The position numbers and the translations under genes are program-made. The notes beneath the pieces were generated by a model that saw only the letters and a program-made list of their open reading frames with translations, searched no databases and was not told the DNA's origin. 64,000 nt of DNA from Ursus arctos. Its lineage: Eukaryota; Chordata; Mammalia; Carnivora; Ursidae. Location: positions 13,154,001 to 13,218,000 of the forward strand of contig NW_026622886.1 in assembly GCF_023065955.2 (NCBI RefSeq). The letters are read 5' to 3'. This document shows positions 53,330 through 64,000 of the stretch, piece by piece (within the stretch, counting starts at the first letter, position 1; every line of letters starts with the position of its first letter).

Positions 53330-53880
53330 ATGTATGAAATATCTACTCCATGTTGTTATAATCTTTGAGTTACTGCTTTTCATTATCCTATATTTGTCCA
53401 TTGAATTAATGACGTATAATTTACCTCACTGCCCCCCAGTGCTAAACATTTATGTTAATCCAGGTACTTCCCTATTTTCAGTAACATTCTACTAACATCT
53501 CTATTTCTGTGTTTTCTTTTTCCTTTAGGTAAATTTCCATGAGTGGGATTGCTGTGCCAAGGGGCAATATGAACAACCTAAAATCTGTAAACATCCTAAA
53601 TTATTTGTAAGTATTATATCAATTTCATTGCTTCTAATAATCTGAGTGTTTCCGTTTCATTATATATCACCTCTATGTATTTTTTAAAGATTTTCATTTA
53701 TTTATTTTTAAGTAATTTCTAGGCCCAATGTAGGGCTTGAACTCACAATCCCGAGATCAAGAGTCACATGCTCTACCAACTGAGGCAGCCAGACGCCCCT
53801 CTATGTATTTTTAATGTTCTATAATAGCTTTGAAAATAATAACTTGATATTTTAGCATACCTCCTTTTAAAGTTATTGAC
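53330..53880 (-). mobile_element. Old L1 (L1M type), split by a SINE
   Basis: In reverse: GAGTGGGATTGCTGTGCCAAGG, AATTTCATTGCTTCTAATAATCTGAGTG, then beyond the SINE AACTTGATATTTTAGCATACC. Confidence 0.65.
53685..53798 (-). mobile_element. CAN-SINE (short, old form)
   Basis: Reversed: GGGCTTGAACTCACAATCC, GCTCTACCAACTGAGGCAGCC. The 14-bp duplication CTCTATGTATTTTT lies at 53671-53684 and 53799-53812. Confidence 0.93.
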
Positions 53881-53924
53881 CCCTTATTTCATTGCTGTGA
53901 TAGAGACCACTAGCTACCCAGCGC

Positions 53925-54340
53925 AGGATCCATTTTTTTCCTTTCTCCTTAGTAATAAACCCTCACTTTAGAATGGACACATTTTGCTCCACACAAAAGG
54001 ATTACATTTCTCATCTTCCCTTGCAGCTAGGGGTGGCCATGTGACTTGGTTCTGTCCTATGGCATGTAATAAGTGTTATGTGGTATAAGAGCTTGCTTAG
54101 AGGAAGCTGACTTGCAACAGAATGGGATGGTTAGACCCCAGCAGCTATCTTGGAGTATGCAGTCATCGACCTTGAAGAGAGAAACCCTAAGTGAAAACAG
54201 TGGAGCAGGAAGATGGTTGCCTACTGACATTATGGAGCTGCTGAGATGTGACCCTGGATTGTCTAGCTCTGGGCTTCTTTTACGTGAAAGAGAAATAAAC
54301 TTCCATCTTACCTAAACACTATTATTTGGGGAATTTTCCC
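53925..54340 (+). repeat. Old interspersed repeat, family not assigned
   Basis: TCTTCCCTTGCAGCTAGGGGTGGCCATGTGAC... to GAGAGAAATAAACTTCCATCTTACCTAAACACTATTATTTGGGG is a familiar mammalian repeat ending in a poly(A)-signal-like motif. An 80-codon frame within it is not a gene. Confidence 0.6.
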
Positions 54341-55352
54341 TTACACATAGCTACAACCAATACTTCCTATATTGTTTATCACATCCCCTTTACGATGTTT
54401 CTAAATCTCAGGTACCCAGTTGTTTGATGGGCCATATTCCTAGAAAACAAAGTATGAATTCATTATTCTACATACCACCTTTGAAATACTGTACCGAATC
54501 CTCTTGTAAATTACCCCATAATGTATCCCTTTTGTAAACCTGGATTTGCATATGCTAAATTTGCTTAAGAGGCTTGTTTATTTCTTCTACCAGGTAATGA
54601 TACTTTACAAACTCAAACTGCGGCCTTTCTGTTTCCCTCTTAAAGTGTGCTTTTACATCCCTGGAGTACTTAAGGCACTATATTATGTTATCCTCGTTGA
54701 ATATTAGATATATTTTTTTGAAAATTTATTTTTAGGAATAATTTTAGAAATATTTTTAGAAATAATTTAAGGTCTTGAATGATACTGGCTTTCTCCAATG
54801 AGTATTTTACTTCTTGCCTGCACCAGGGATGCTTGCTTGCTGTTCAGCATTATCTGAACCCCATTTTAGGGCTTGAGGTTTTCTATCCACCCAGATACCT
54901 TGAAGCCAGACTTGCGGTGTGTGTGAGGACTGGTTGTTTCTTGTTCACCCCTCCTTCAGCCCCACAGCCCTAGCCTCCACGACTCATGGTCCTGACCATA
55001 ACCTATAAGGTAGTTGAAAGCCCTGCTCCACGGCCTCTCCTGACTAACGAAAGTCCCTAAGCAAACACAATCCCAGAGCTGGGCTCATTCCTCTGGATTT
55101 CTATTCTTTTGGGATATCTTGGCCCCAAAACTCATAATTTGGTTAAATCTTTGATGCTTTTAGGAAGGTGTTTTTATACTTCCCCACATTTTTCATTTGT
55201 CTGAATTTCCTAGTCCATCATTTTTTGAAGCAGAAGCTGGGGAACCACAATAAGGCCGTTTATTTTCTAGGAATACACCGTATTTCTTGTAAGAGCAACT
55301 TAAAAAAATTCACAGTTCAGCAGTTTGGTCACTTGTCATTACTCTGCTCTTT
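54341..55352. other. Unassigned intergenic sequence
   Basis: Old, AT-rich, no gene or named repeat that I can support. Confidence 0.4.
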
Positions 55353-55362
55353 AAAACTAGAT

Positions 55363-55554
55363 CAAGGGGCACCTGGGTAGTGTAGTCGTTAAGCCTCTGC
55401 CTTCGGCTCAGGACGTGATCCCGGCATTATGGATTCTGAGCCCCATATCAGGCTCCACCACTGGAAGCCTGCTTCTTCCTCTCCCACTCCCCCTGCTTGT
55501 GTTCCCTATCTGGCTGGCTGTCTCTCTGTCAAATAAATAAATAAATAAATAAAT
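55363..55554 (+). mobile_element. CAN-SINE, young form
   Basis: GGGGCACCTGGGTAGTGTAG head, GGACGTGATCCCGGCATTAT box, (AAAT)n tail. AAAACTAGAT at 55353-55362 and 55555-55564. Confidence 0.93.
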
Positions 55555-55639
55555 AAAACTAGATTGAAGACTATAAAAATTAGCACTGGTAATTCCATTT
55601 CCCTCATCATGTCTTTACTTACTGTATATATTTTTATCC

Positions 55640-56290
55640 ACAAGCAGTAAAAACTTGAATTATTTCTCCATTCTAAAAGTTGCAGTATCCCCTCTTGTTG
55701 AATGTGGACTGAACTTAGTGATGTGCTTTTAAAGCCTAGAGTATGGAAGGGAAATAAAGTATCTCTACAGAGGAGAAATCTGGCAGATACCACCTTAATC
55801 AGATGATCAAGGTTAGTATCACCATAATAAATTGATACTCTATATATTCATAAAATAAGATACAATAATAGGATATGATGAGAAAGTACATCCCCTGTGT
55901 GGTATTTCCTCCAAAATGCACACCTGCTCTGTGGTTTAATCATAAGAAAACAAATTGAAGGCCAATCTATAAAATACCTGAATAGTATCTTCAAAGTGTC
56001 AAGGTTATGAAAAACAGTAAAAGATTGAAAAACTGTCGACGGGTTAGAGAGGACAAAGGAGACATGATGACTAAGTGCAATATGGTATCTCAAATTGGAT
56101 CCTGGAACAGAAAACCTCAGTGGAACCTTAGTGCAAAAACTGGTGATGTCTGGACAAAGCCTGTAGCTTAGCTGATGCTAATGTGAGATGTTACCAGTAG
56201 GGGCAACTGGGTCACATATATCCATTTCCGTGACATCTTTGCAACTTTCCTACAAATCAAATTATTCCAAAGTAAGTTTGCTTTTAAAAG
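55640..56290 (+). mobile_element. Old L1 3' end (L1M)
   Basis: GGAACAGAAAACCTCAGTGGAACC...CAAAAACTGGTGATGTC...CTACAAATCAAATTATTCCAAAGTAAG is an L1M 3' UTR. Confidence 0.7.
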
Positions 56291-56303
56291 TTACAGTAAT
56301 TTA

Positions 56304-56509
56304 GGAGTGCCTGGGTGGCTCAGTCAGTTAAGCATCTGCCTTGGGCTCAAGTCATGATTCCAGCGTCCTCAGATCAAGTCCCGAGTCAGGCCCCTTGCTC
56401 AGTGGTGAGCCTGCTTCTCCCTCTGCCTGCTGCTCCCCCTGCTTATGCTCTCTTTCTCTCTCCTCTCTCTCTCTGATGAATAAATACATGAAATCTTTAA
56501 AAAAAATAA
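56304..56509 (+). mobile_element. CAN-SINE (SINEC)
   Basis: GGAGTGCCTGGGTGGCTCAG head, GTCATGATTCCAGCGTCCTC box, TC-rich body, A-rich tail. Confidence 0.91.
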
Positions 56510-57499
56510 ATATATTGTTGAAACAAAACATACATCGTGGCAGAAGTGATTAGTTCACCTGGAATCAAGGTTCCTCCTCCTTTTTCATTGGAGCTCTTGG
56601 TGGGAAGGGATTTCTCAGACAGGGACTTCATTTCCTCCTGGTGGGATCATACTAGTTCATGCCAGTGGAAGATGTGAGTCACTCTCTAGTGTAGGTGGTG
56701 AAAAAGCCAGTATGACGTCTCTACTTTCTCTCCTCCCCCATCAGCTGGCTGGATGCCAGTGCCCATGATGACCTTGGACGCCACATGTTATGAATGGAGA
56801 CCATCAACCTAGGTTCCTGAACAACTTTGTGAAACAATGCACTCCACCCAACGCCTCCCCCCAAGCACCACCATTAAGAAACACTCCCTTTATATAGATG
56901 AGGAATTGAATTTTTGATTCAATTTATGATTTCTGGGTCTTTCTGCTATAGCAGCTCGTATTACCTTAACTAGTATGTACATCTACTTCACTTGAGTCTC
57001 CCGCCTTCCCTAAACATCTTAACTAGGTTGACATTACAAGGTATTTCTAGATTCACAGAGGTAGGCAGAGGTTCACAAACATTGCTATGAACAACAAACA
57101 CAGGAGAACTAAGGGAATAAAGATTATTGTAATTCAATACATTTAGAATTAAAATAGTATATTTTTCAATGAATGGCAGGGTCACGGGGGTCTTTCCACC
57201 CAATGGCATGTCACCATCCTTCTTCCAAGAGTCCTTTGAAAAAGTCAAGTAAATTTATCAGAGTGAATGTGTGGTACCATAGCGCTGAAAAAAAGGGCAC
57301 ACATGCTAATGTGTATCATCTCTTTTAAAAGCACTGTAGGTAAGCTCTCTCCTTTTTATGATCAGGAAGAAATTTAAAATATGCTCTTGCGGGAGGGGTT
57401 AAGTAGAATCACTTCCCTGTATTCCTGCTCCGGGCAAACGGACATTGTCACCATGGGGATGTCATGATACAGGGAGTTGGTCATTGTGTGAATGGCCCA

Positions 57500-57500
<1 letters not shown>
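56510..57500. other. Unassigned intergenic sequence
   Basis: 56530-56990 resembles the repeat at 53925 in style but is too diverged to assign. No gene. Confidence 0.35.

Positions 57501-57501
<1 letters not shown>

Positions 57502-57541
<40 letters not shown>
57502..57541. repeat. (GT)n microsatellite
   Basis: An uninterrupted 40-bp GT run. Confidence 0.97.
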
Positions 57542-57542
<1 letters not shown>

Positions 57543-57789
57543 TTTATTACTGCAGGGACCCCTGAGTTGTAAATGGATTTTGGGCCCTGTTCCCAGGTGT
57601 GGGAAGGAGTTACCTCTCTGTATACAAAGGCAGGAAATTTCAACATTGTCTCAACACATTTTGAATAGGACCGAGATTACAAAGTGAGCCAGATTTTTCT
57701 GGTGCCTAAACTACACTCACTTGAACATAATTATCCTTTAAACATATATTGTTCATTTTCTTTTTAGATTGTTCATCTGGCAAACTTCC

Positions 57790-57915
57790 TTCAGGGTATT
57801 CTCCTAAAATGTAAATTCCACAAGGACAGGACTTTCTGCTTTTTTCACTGCTATATTCCCAGGCTTGGAGCAGTGCTTGACACAGGCAGCTTAATAAGTA
57901 GCTGACGAATATATT
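57790..57915 (+). repeat. L2 3' end
   Basis: AATTCCACAAGGACAGGACTTTCTG...TATATTCCCAGGCTTGGAGCAGTGCTTGACACAG, followed by TTAATAAGTAGC. Confidence 0.7.
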
Positions 57916-58034
57916 CACCCCAGCAATGACCTGCTTCTGGAAGTCTTCCCTAATATTCCCAAGATCTGACCTCTGTGCCACTCGTGCATCCTATACACGC
58001 GGGGCTGCTTCTATTATATATTCTATCACATGTT

Positions 58035-58165
58035 CACAATGGTAACTTGTCAGCCTACCCACTAGACTCTAAACTCTTTATGAGCAGGAAATACATCTCC
58101 TATACTTGGGTCTCCAATGCCAAGCACTGGCACAAAATAAATGGCTAATCAATGTTTATTGAAAA
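58035..58165 (+). repeat. L2 3' end
   Basis: GACTCTAAACTCTTTATGAGCAGG...TCCAATGCCAAGCACTGGCAC...AATCAATGTTTATTG. Confidence 0.7.
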
Positions 58166-59030
58166 AAAAATGTAGATAAATGCTTTCTACTAGTTTAATA
58201 GTATTACCTAGAGAATCTGTTCTTTATACGATGGTACAGACCATCAGCATATCTGCATCTCTTAAGAGGCGCTATTAATCCCATATCACTGAGTACAGAA
58301 ATCAAAGATGCAGCAAAGGTTTAGAAATTTTGGTTACTCGATGGGAGAGCCCTTCATGGGAGTGATACTTGTCAGTGAAGATAAACTGATCAAGACAAGT
58401 TACTACACACTTGGGCAATGGTACCAAATACTTCTTCAGTTTCGTAATATTTTCTGGCAGATGTTTTTATGCTACCAGAGATAAAAAAGAAAGAACACAT
58501 TTGAGAAATTTGGGAATTTCCGTTTTGACAAAGAGAGCGAGAATTTCTTGTAAATTTTAAGAGGTTGCTTTTTCCCCTTCCCCTTACGATACTTTCTAAA
58601 TTAACTTGCAAATATAGGAACTCATATGATCTGGTTTTCTCAGTTTAACTAATCTCAAATCTCTATTTGTGGCAACAGTCCTGCATAGGGGTTTATTATG
58701 AGGTGCAGTTCATACTTTAGTGACCATCATCTATGGAAAATCTGAAGTCTGCTGCTCATGTTTACAATGATCTCATGAGTTCATTTCTCTACACAGTAAA
58801 GATACTACAGAAGGGTGGGGAAGGTTTTATCAGCTATTCTTCTTCTCTTGATAGTCTGGCATAAATTACACAAGATTTGAAAAAGGCTAGAATAATGACA
58901 GAAACATCAGGACACCAGTTATTTGCCTCCCCGTCTAAAAAAAAAAAAAAAAAGGAATTTCCTTAAAGGAGGAATTTCTTTTATAATTATTTTACTTACT
59001 TAATGTCTTATTGAAGAACCAACCATCCAG
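58166..59030. other. Unassigned intergenic sequence
   Basis: AT-rich; an A-run at 58936-58953. No gene or named repeat. Confidence 0.4.
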
Positions 59031-59560
59031 GATTTATGCTTAATTCATTCAACAAACATTGATTGAGGATGTATGATTTGTCAGATGTTGTGCTTTGGGA
59101 TGAAGGATAAAGAGAACAGAAGTCTGAGTTACAGAGTTCAGATGAACTTGGTTTGCTTAAGGGATGAAAAGAGGTCTATTGGGACTGGAACACATGAAGA
59201 TAAGGCTGGGGAGATTGTGGTAATGACTTGTGAAGGGCATTCCATCAGTATGCTGAGGAGTTTGGACACAACCCGGAAGCAAACTTTGGGGAGAAGGTGA
59301 AAGTTCATAAGTAGGGTGGTATCATTATCAGATTTGTTTTCTCTGATGAAAACTCCAGCAGGCTTTGGGTATGTGGGCCAGAGATAGCACTGGGGATTAA
59401 TGACAGGTGGGTCTTTCTAAGAAATGCAAAAAATGAATGTAAGGCAGTAGATTGTGGATGGAGAAAAGCGAGTTGGTGGACAATTGGATGAATGGAATAA
59501 GAGAGAAGAACTGGAAATGAGATGGAGTTGGTTTCCTGCTGGAAAGGCTCAGGGCATATT
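59030..59560 (-). repeat. L2 fragment
   Basis: TTCATTCAACAAACATTGATTGAGGATGTATG... and GGTGGTATCATTATCAGATTTG follow reversed L2 order. Confidence 0.6.
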
Positions 59561-60948
59561 AATCATTAATTGAGCCAGGGAACACAAGGAGTACAGAGGA
59601 TTATGAATTCAGATTTAGATATACAACAGGTTAATGAATAAGATGCTTGTAGGAGACCTCGGTGAAGACAACTGATAGGTAGTTGGAAATAGAGTTGGGA
59701 GGCATCAGTGGACGGGGGGGGGTCGTACACCACCAAAATATGTGAGATCATCAAGGGAGTATATGCTGCAGTGAAATCCAGCATGAGAAGAGGAGAGATT
59801 GGTATGGGCAGATAATGACTGACAATCTTTATTTAAAAAAAAAAATTTCACTACCGTGGGACAAATAAAAGTTGGACTACGTTGGACTGAGGAGTAAAAG
59901 CAGTTGATTCAGACTTCTATTCCAAGATGATAGGTCGAGAATTACACAAATACAAAATGGGGAGATATTCATATTTATGGGTTAGGACAGAATCCTATCC
60001 AAGCGAGAATTTGAAGACTTCCTAGTATATTCATGAATCACTTAATTAGGCTAATTAATCTTCAGATTTACTCAGGCGAATTTCTGTTCTTTAACAAGGG
60101 GGAAACCATGGTTTGCAGTGAAGAGATAAACCAGATGCAAAGGGGGCCTGGCTTCTTGTTTTCAAAGGAGAAAACACCACTCAACAGAGTGCCCACAGGC
60201 CTACTCAGAGTGGCTGCACAGATGTAACAATAGTCAAAGACACAGAAGGAGCCTCCCTTGAGGGCTTGGACGGAGCCAAATCCCCCATCCCTCACACACT
60301 TTCGGGAGGAGTGGAAGGTAACTGAGTGGTAAACTGTCTTGGGGTCACCGTGAGGAAGGAGGTGGAAGAGACAGACGTGACTTGGTAGCCTCTGCCACTG
60401 GTCTGACAGACATAATGCCCGAGTTCCCTAAGTTAGGGCCAAGGGGCCAAGTCAGCATTTGTGGTCACTGGGCCCCAGTCTAGCCAGGAGTGCAGGCCAA
60501 TAGTCTTAATTCTGCACATTCCAGCAGTAAATGTCCCTAGGGTCCCCAGTGACAGGCATCTCTGGGACATCAGTACTAAGTTGAGGAAGGTCCCTGAGGC
60601 CCACAAAGGCTTCAAGGCCGACAGAAAGGTCCACTTCTGGATATAAGGACTTCCTCTTCCTGCCAAGAGGGTACATGGCTTCTCCCGTGGAACCCAGACA
60701 CCTTGAAAAGTAAGAAGGGGAAGGAGGATGAAATGGCTTTGATGTGAAGTTAGAGATTAGATTGTTGTATATTTACCCAGCAAGAGACAGTTTTAACCAG
60801 CACACACTGAGATACCTTTACTTGGCAAGTTTGATGGCATCCCATTTTACTGCTTCCCTTCTCCCTCCAACCAAGTGGGGTGGAGATTAGTGAGAATGTT
60901 TAGATCGATTATAAATAAAAAGGACCTACTATTATGGATTGTGGTATT
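59561..60948. other. Unassigned intergenic sequence
   Basis: 59561-59830 may extend the L2. The remainder, including GC-richer 60230-60680 with overlapping short frames on both strands, has nothing that supports a gene. Confidence 0.35.
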
Positions 60949-61130
60949 GAATTTTTTTTTAATCGGAGAGAGAGAGCACAAGCAGCGGGAGTGGCAGGCA
61001 GAAGGAGAAGCAGGCTCCTTGCTCAGCAGGGAGTACTCGATCGACCAATGTAGGACTCGATCCCAGGACCCTGGGATCATGACCTGAGCTGAAAGCAGAC
61101 ATTTAACCGACTGAGCCACCGAGGCATCCC
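60949..61130 (-). mobile_element. CAN-SINE (SINEC)
   Basis: Reversed: GGACCCTGGGATCATGACCTG, GACTGAGCCACCGAGGCATCCC. Contains an unusual GTACTCGATCGACC stretch. Confidence 0.9.
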
Positions 61131-61184
61131 AGAAATATTCTAAATTCTAGTTCTGTATTATGGTGATGGTTGAATCTCCCTTAA

Positions 61185-61405
61185 ACTTACTCTTGATCAG
61201 GGGTGATTTTGGCCCCAGGAAACACTTGGCAATGTTTGGATACATTTTTGGTAATTACAACTTTGGATGGGGAGTTGCTACTAGCCTCTAACGAGTAGAG
61301 GCCAGGAGTGTTGATAAACGTTGTACAATGCACAAGACAGCCCTCACACACAACTGAATTATCCATCACAAAATGTTAATAGTGCTGAGGTTGAGAAACC
61401 CCAGG
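61185..61405. mobile_element. MER20-like hAT relic
   Basis: GGGGTGATTTTGGCCCCAGGAAACACTTGGCAATG, GTAGAGGCCAGGAGTG, ACAATGCACAAGACAGCCC, and GCTGAGGTTGAGAAACCCC in order. Confidence 0.85.
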
Positions 61406-61409
61406 GTAG

Positions 61410-62205
61410 GCAAAAGTTTCTTAAGATAGACACAAAAATGCTAACCACAAAAGGAAAAAAATTGATAAATTGGGCTTCACCAAAATCTTTTCCTTTTTGT
61501 AAGACACTGTTAAGAAATGAAAAGACAGGGGTGCCTGGGTGGCTCAGTTGTTAAGCGTCTGCCTTTGGCTCAGGGCGTGATCCTGGGTTCCAGGATCGAG
61601 TCCCACGTCAGGCTCCTACGCTGGGAGCCTGCTTCTTCCTCTCCCGCTCTCCCTGCTTGTGTTCCCTCTCTCGCTGGCTGTCTCTCTCTCTCTCTGTCGA
61701 ATGAATAAATAAAATCTTTAAAAAAAAAAAAAGAAATGAAAAGACAAGCCAGATACTAGAAAGTAACATTTGTAAAACACATATATATGAACTGAAATGT
61801 TCACAAACTGATGAATGCAGAAACAAAGTGCGATACAACCACACAATGGAAAGCTACTCAGCAATAAACATGACATAACTACCGAGAGATGAAACAACAT
61901 GAATGTAGCTTAAAACCACAAAAAGACACAAGAAGCTATTTACCACATGAGTCCATTTCTATGACATCCTAGAAAAGGTAAAACTACAGGTACAATAAAG
62001 TAGATCAGTGATGTCCACAGGCTAGAGGTAAAAGCAGGACCTGACCTCAAAGGGGCATGAGGGAACTTTTGTGGGTGATCAGATACTCTTCACCATGATT
62101 GTGCTGATGGTTACACACATGTATACTTAATCAAATTCATTGAACTGTACATTTTAAAAGGGTGAGTTTTATTGTATGTAAATTATACTTTCATAGGCCT
62201 GACCA
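61410..62205 (+). mobile_element. L1 3' portion, split by a young SINE
   Basis: AATTGATAAATTGGGCTTCACC and AGACACTGTTAAGAAATGAAAAGACA before the SINE. After it, AAGCCAGATACTAG, CACACAATGGAAAGCTACTCAGC and the 3' UTR (GATGGTTACACACATGTATAC). Confidence 0.85.
61528..61730 (+). mobile_element. CAN-SINE, young form, full length
   Basis: GGTGCCTGGGTGGCTCAGTTG head, GGGCGTGATCCTGGGTTCC box. The 16-bp duplication AAGAAATGAAAAGACA lies at 61512-61527 and 61731-61746. Confidence 0.95.
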
Positions 62206-62271
62206 AAAAAAGAAAAAAAGAAAAGAAAGAAAGAAAGAGAGAGAGAAAAAAAAGAAAGAAAGAAAAGAAAG

Positions 62272-62302
<31 letters not shown>

Positions 62303-62346
62303 AAAGAAAGAAAGAAAAAGGAAGAAAAGAAAAGAAAGAAGAAAAA
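62203..62346. repeat. (GAAA)n polypurine tract
   Basis: About 140 bp of almost only A and G on the plus strand, grown from the L1 tail. The 72- and 82-codon frames through it are low-complexity Lys/Arg/Glu. Confidence 0.95.
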
Positions 62347-62559
62347 TCACCCTTACCATTGGGTTAATTCAAAAGCATTACACATATTAAAGTCACAGAT
62401 TAACATTTAGTGATCACAGGGAGTTTGCAAGTCTATGAAAATGCTACGCTCATATATATTTTAAGGTCTAGGTGCCAGAAGGGAGAGATTTGCTCCATCT
62501 CTACAGTAATTACAGAAGTACAAATTAAAATGCCAATGAGATTTTTCAGGTGCACCAAG

Positions 62560-62945
62560 TTCCCGCCTCAGGGCTTTTGCACCTGCTGCCTAAAATGGCC
62601 TTTCCCCAGATTTTCACGGGGCTGCCCCTCACTTTGTTCACATCTGTGTTTAAAGTCACCTCCCCGCTGACCCTTCCTGATGATGCTAACCCCCTAATGC
62701 CATCATTCTCTAGTTCCCTATTATGCATTGTTTTTCTTCATCACGTCACCACCTAACACTATATTGTATATTAACCTGCCTATTTCTTTATTGCCTGCCT
62801 GCCCTTAGTGATTACATGCCCACCAAGGAAAGAATTGTGCCTCGATTGCTCCTGGATTGTCCTTTTGGCCTAGCCTGGTGATTGGAACAGTATAGTTTCT
62901 CAATGAGTATTTGTTAAATAATTAAATAAATGAATAAATGAGAAA
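62560..62945 (+). repeat. L2 3' end
   Basis: CAGGGCTTTTGCACCTGCTG, TTTAAAGTCACCTCCCCGCTGACCCTTCC, TGCCCACCAAGGAAAGAATTGTG, and CTCAATGAGTATTTGTTAAATAATTAAATAAATGAATAAATG. Confidence 0.85.
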
Positions 62946-62959
62946 TGATTTTATATAGT

Positions 62960-63310
62960 TTTCTTTTCACCAGATGTATAAAACTTTAAAAAGAGCATTG
63001 TGAGAGGTGTAAGAATTCTGATACCCTCATATTCTGTTGGAGGAGTACTGATTGGTGTAGCATTTTTTGAGGGCAGTTAGCCAATATCTATTAAAATGTG
63101 CATACCTTTTGACTCAGCAAGTCTACTTCTAGAACGTATTTGGCAGAAACATTTATACAGATGCACAAAAATTTAAGAATGAGGATATTCACTGTGTCAT
63201 TGGCTATAACAGTGAAAAAAATATTTTGAAAGTAAGGGATTCATGAAATACACTTCATTAAATTAATTCTGTGGAATATTATGCACCTATAAAAAAGAAT
63301 AGGGTCAATC
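62960..63310 (+). mobile_element. Old L1 ORF2 fragment
   Basis: ATTCTGTTGGAGGAGTACTGATTGGTGTAGC, TTTTGACTCAGCAAGTCTACTTCTAG, CTGTGGAATATTATGCACCTATAAAAAAGAAT. Confidence 0.75.
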
Positions 63311-63334
63311 AAAAACTATTAACATGCTGATAAC

Positions 63335-63519
63335 ACAGAGGAGAGGCAGTGGTATAATGGTGTAGCTTGTGGACTCTGGGCTTATCCCCCAGCTCTGTCA
63401 TTTCCTGGCTTTGTGATGCTGGGCAAGATACTTAATTTCTCTGTGTCTCATCTTATCATCTGCAAAGTGAAGATTATAATTGTTCTAACTTTACAGGGTT
63501 CAATTAGTTAATTAATTAT
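63335..63519 (+). repeat. MIR, 5' part (split by a SINE)
   Basis: GGCAGTGGTATAATGGTGTAGCTTGTGGACTCTGG, CTGTCATTTCCTGGCTTTGTGATGCTGGGCAAG, and TCATCTGCAAAGTGAAGAT. Resumes at 63735. Confidence 0.88.
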
Positions 63520-63734
63520 TTATAAAAACATTTTTAAAAAATTTTCTTTATTTGACACAGAGAAAGAGATAGCAAGAGAGTGAGCATACTCAGGAGGAGT
63601 GGCAGGCAGAGGCACAGGGAGAAACAGGCTCCCCAACTGAGCAAGGAGCCTGATGTGGGACTTGATCCCAGGACACTAGGATCATGACCTGAGCCAAAGG
63701 CAGATGCTTAACCAACTGAGCCACCCAGGTGCTC
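63520..63734 (-). mobile_element. CAN-SINE nested in a MIR
   Basis: Reversed SINE (GACTTGATCCCAGGACACTAGGATCATGACC, GAGCCACCCAGGTGC) with TAGTTAAT-type flanks. Confidence 0.9.
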
Positions 63735-63805
63735 TAGTTAATATATTTAAAATACTTAGAGCAATGTCAAGAATATAGTAGACACAACAAATACTCGATT
63801 TTATT
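63735..63805 (+). repeat. MIR, 3' part
   Basis: ACTTAGAGCAATGTCAAGAATATAGTAGACACAACAAATACTCG continues the MIR tail. Confidence 0.7.
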
Positions 63806-63892
63806 GTTACAATAATATTTTGTTGTTATAAAATTTTTATATACTGTTCTCATAATATTGTTATAGTACTAATTATTATTTTTTGTAATAAT

Positions 63893-64000
63893 ATTTTTTA
63901 TAATATTATGTTAGTCACCATACAGTACATCCCTAGATTTTGATGTAAATTTCCATGATTCATTACTTGCGTATAACACCCAGAGCACCATGCAATACGT
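63893..64000 (-). mobile_element. L1 3' end, runs off the window
   Basis: TGTTAGTCACCATACAGTACATC, TTTTGATGTAAATTTCCATGATTCATTACTTGCGTATAACACCC. Same young L1 3' terminus as the short insertion at 44253. Confidence 0.88.

Noticed and set aside
62162..62410. Lys/Arg/Glu-rich frames of 72 and 82 codons
   Set aside because: Translation of the GAAA simple repeat after an L1 tail.
2684..63734. tRNA-like heads of the CAN-SINEs as tRNA genes
   Set aside because: They are attached to SINE bodies and A-rich tails, with degenerate stems; they are retroposons, not functional tRNA genes.
1..64000. Exons of the genes expected beside DRAM1 in mammals (GNPTAB, WASHC3)
   Set aside because: No frame on either strand resembles them. 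In human they lie tens of kilobases away, so they are probably outside the window.

Overview
The window is mammalian nuclear DNA from a caniform carnivore. About thirty tRNA-derived CAN-SINE (SINEC) copies are present. Several belong to a young form (head reading GGGCGTGATCCCGG, TCT/TCC-rich body, AATAAATAAA tail) with intact target-site duplications, which I associate from memory with bears and their close relatives. A bear is therefore the most likely source; a pinniped or other arctoid is not excluded. The rest of the repeat load (L1, MIR, L2, hAT/Tigger relics, ERV LTRs) is typical of a placental mammal.

One protein-coding gene is present, and it is complete: DRAM1 (DNA-damage-regulated autophagy modulator 1), on the minus strand. 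Its seven coding exons lie at 49640-49510, 33175-33108, 31820-31678, 25000-24823, 20747-20689, 16455-16363 and 15780-15736. Joined, they give 717 nt, or 238 codons plus a stop, the length I recall for human DRAM1. Every junction has GT/AG sites and conserves phase. The start codon lies in a GC- and CpG-rich island (about 49.3-50.25 kb) that should contain the promoter. The 3' UTR runs below 15.74 kb; candidate AATAAA signals are at 14.98, 13.44 and 12.58 kb.

Layout: 1 to about 12.5 kb is downstream intergenic DNA; about 12.5-15.7 kb is the 3' UTR and 3' flank; 15.7-49.6 kb is the gene body (introns of 582, 4233, 4075, 6677, 1287 and 16334 bp, counted 6 to 1); 49.6-50.3 kb is the promoter island; 50.3-64 kb is upstream intergenic DNA made almost entirely of old repeats. 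I see no tRNA, rRNA, microRNA or second protein gene that I can support, and no bacterial-type system such as a CRISPR array or operon.

The items most worth a second look are: a near-perfect hairpin with a partly duplicated arm in intron 5 (17.6-17.8 kb); a ~0.9 kb poly(A)-tailed insertion of unidentified origin splitting an L1 in intron 1 (41.28-42.17 kb); a weak exon 4 donor followed by a long T-rich tract before the 59-nt exon 5; a 58-bp CA/CG alternating tract in an intronic L1; and several nested insertions that give relative ages.
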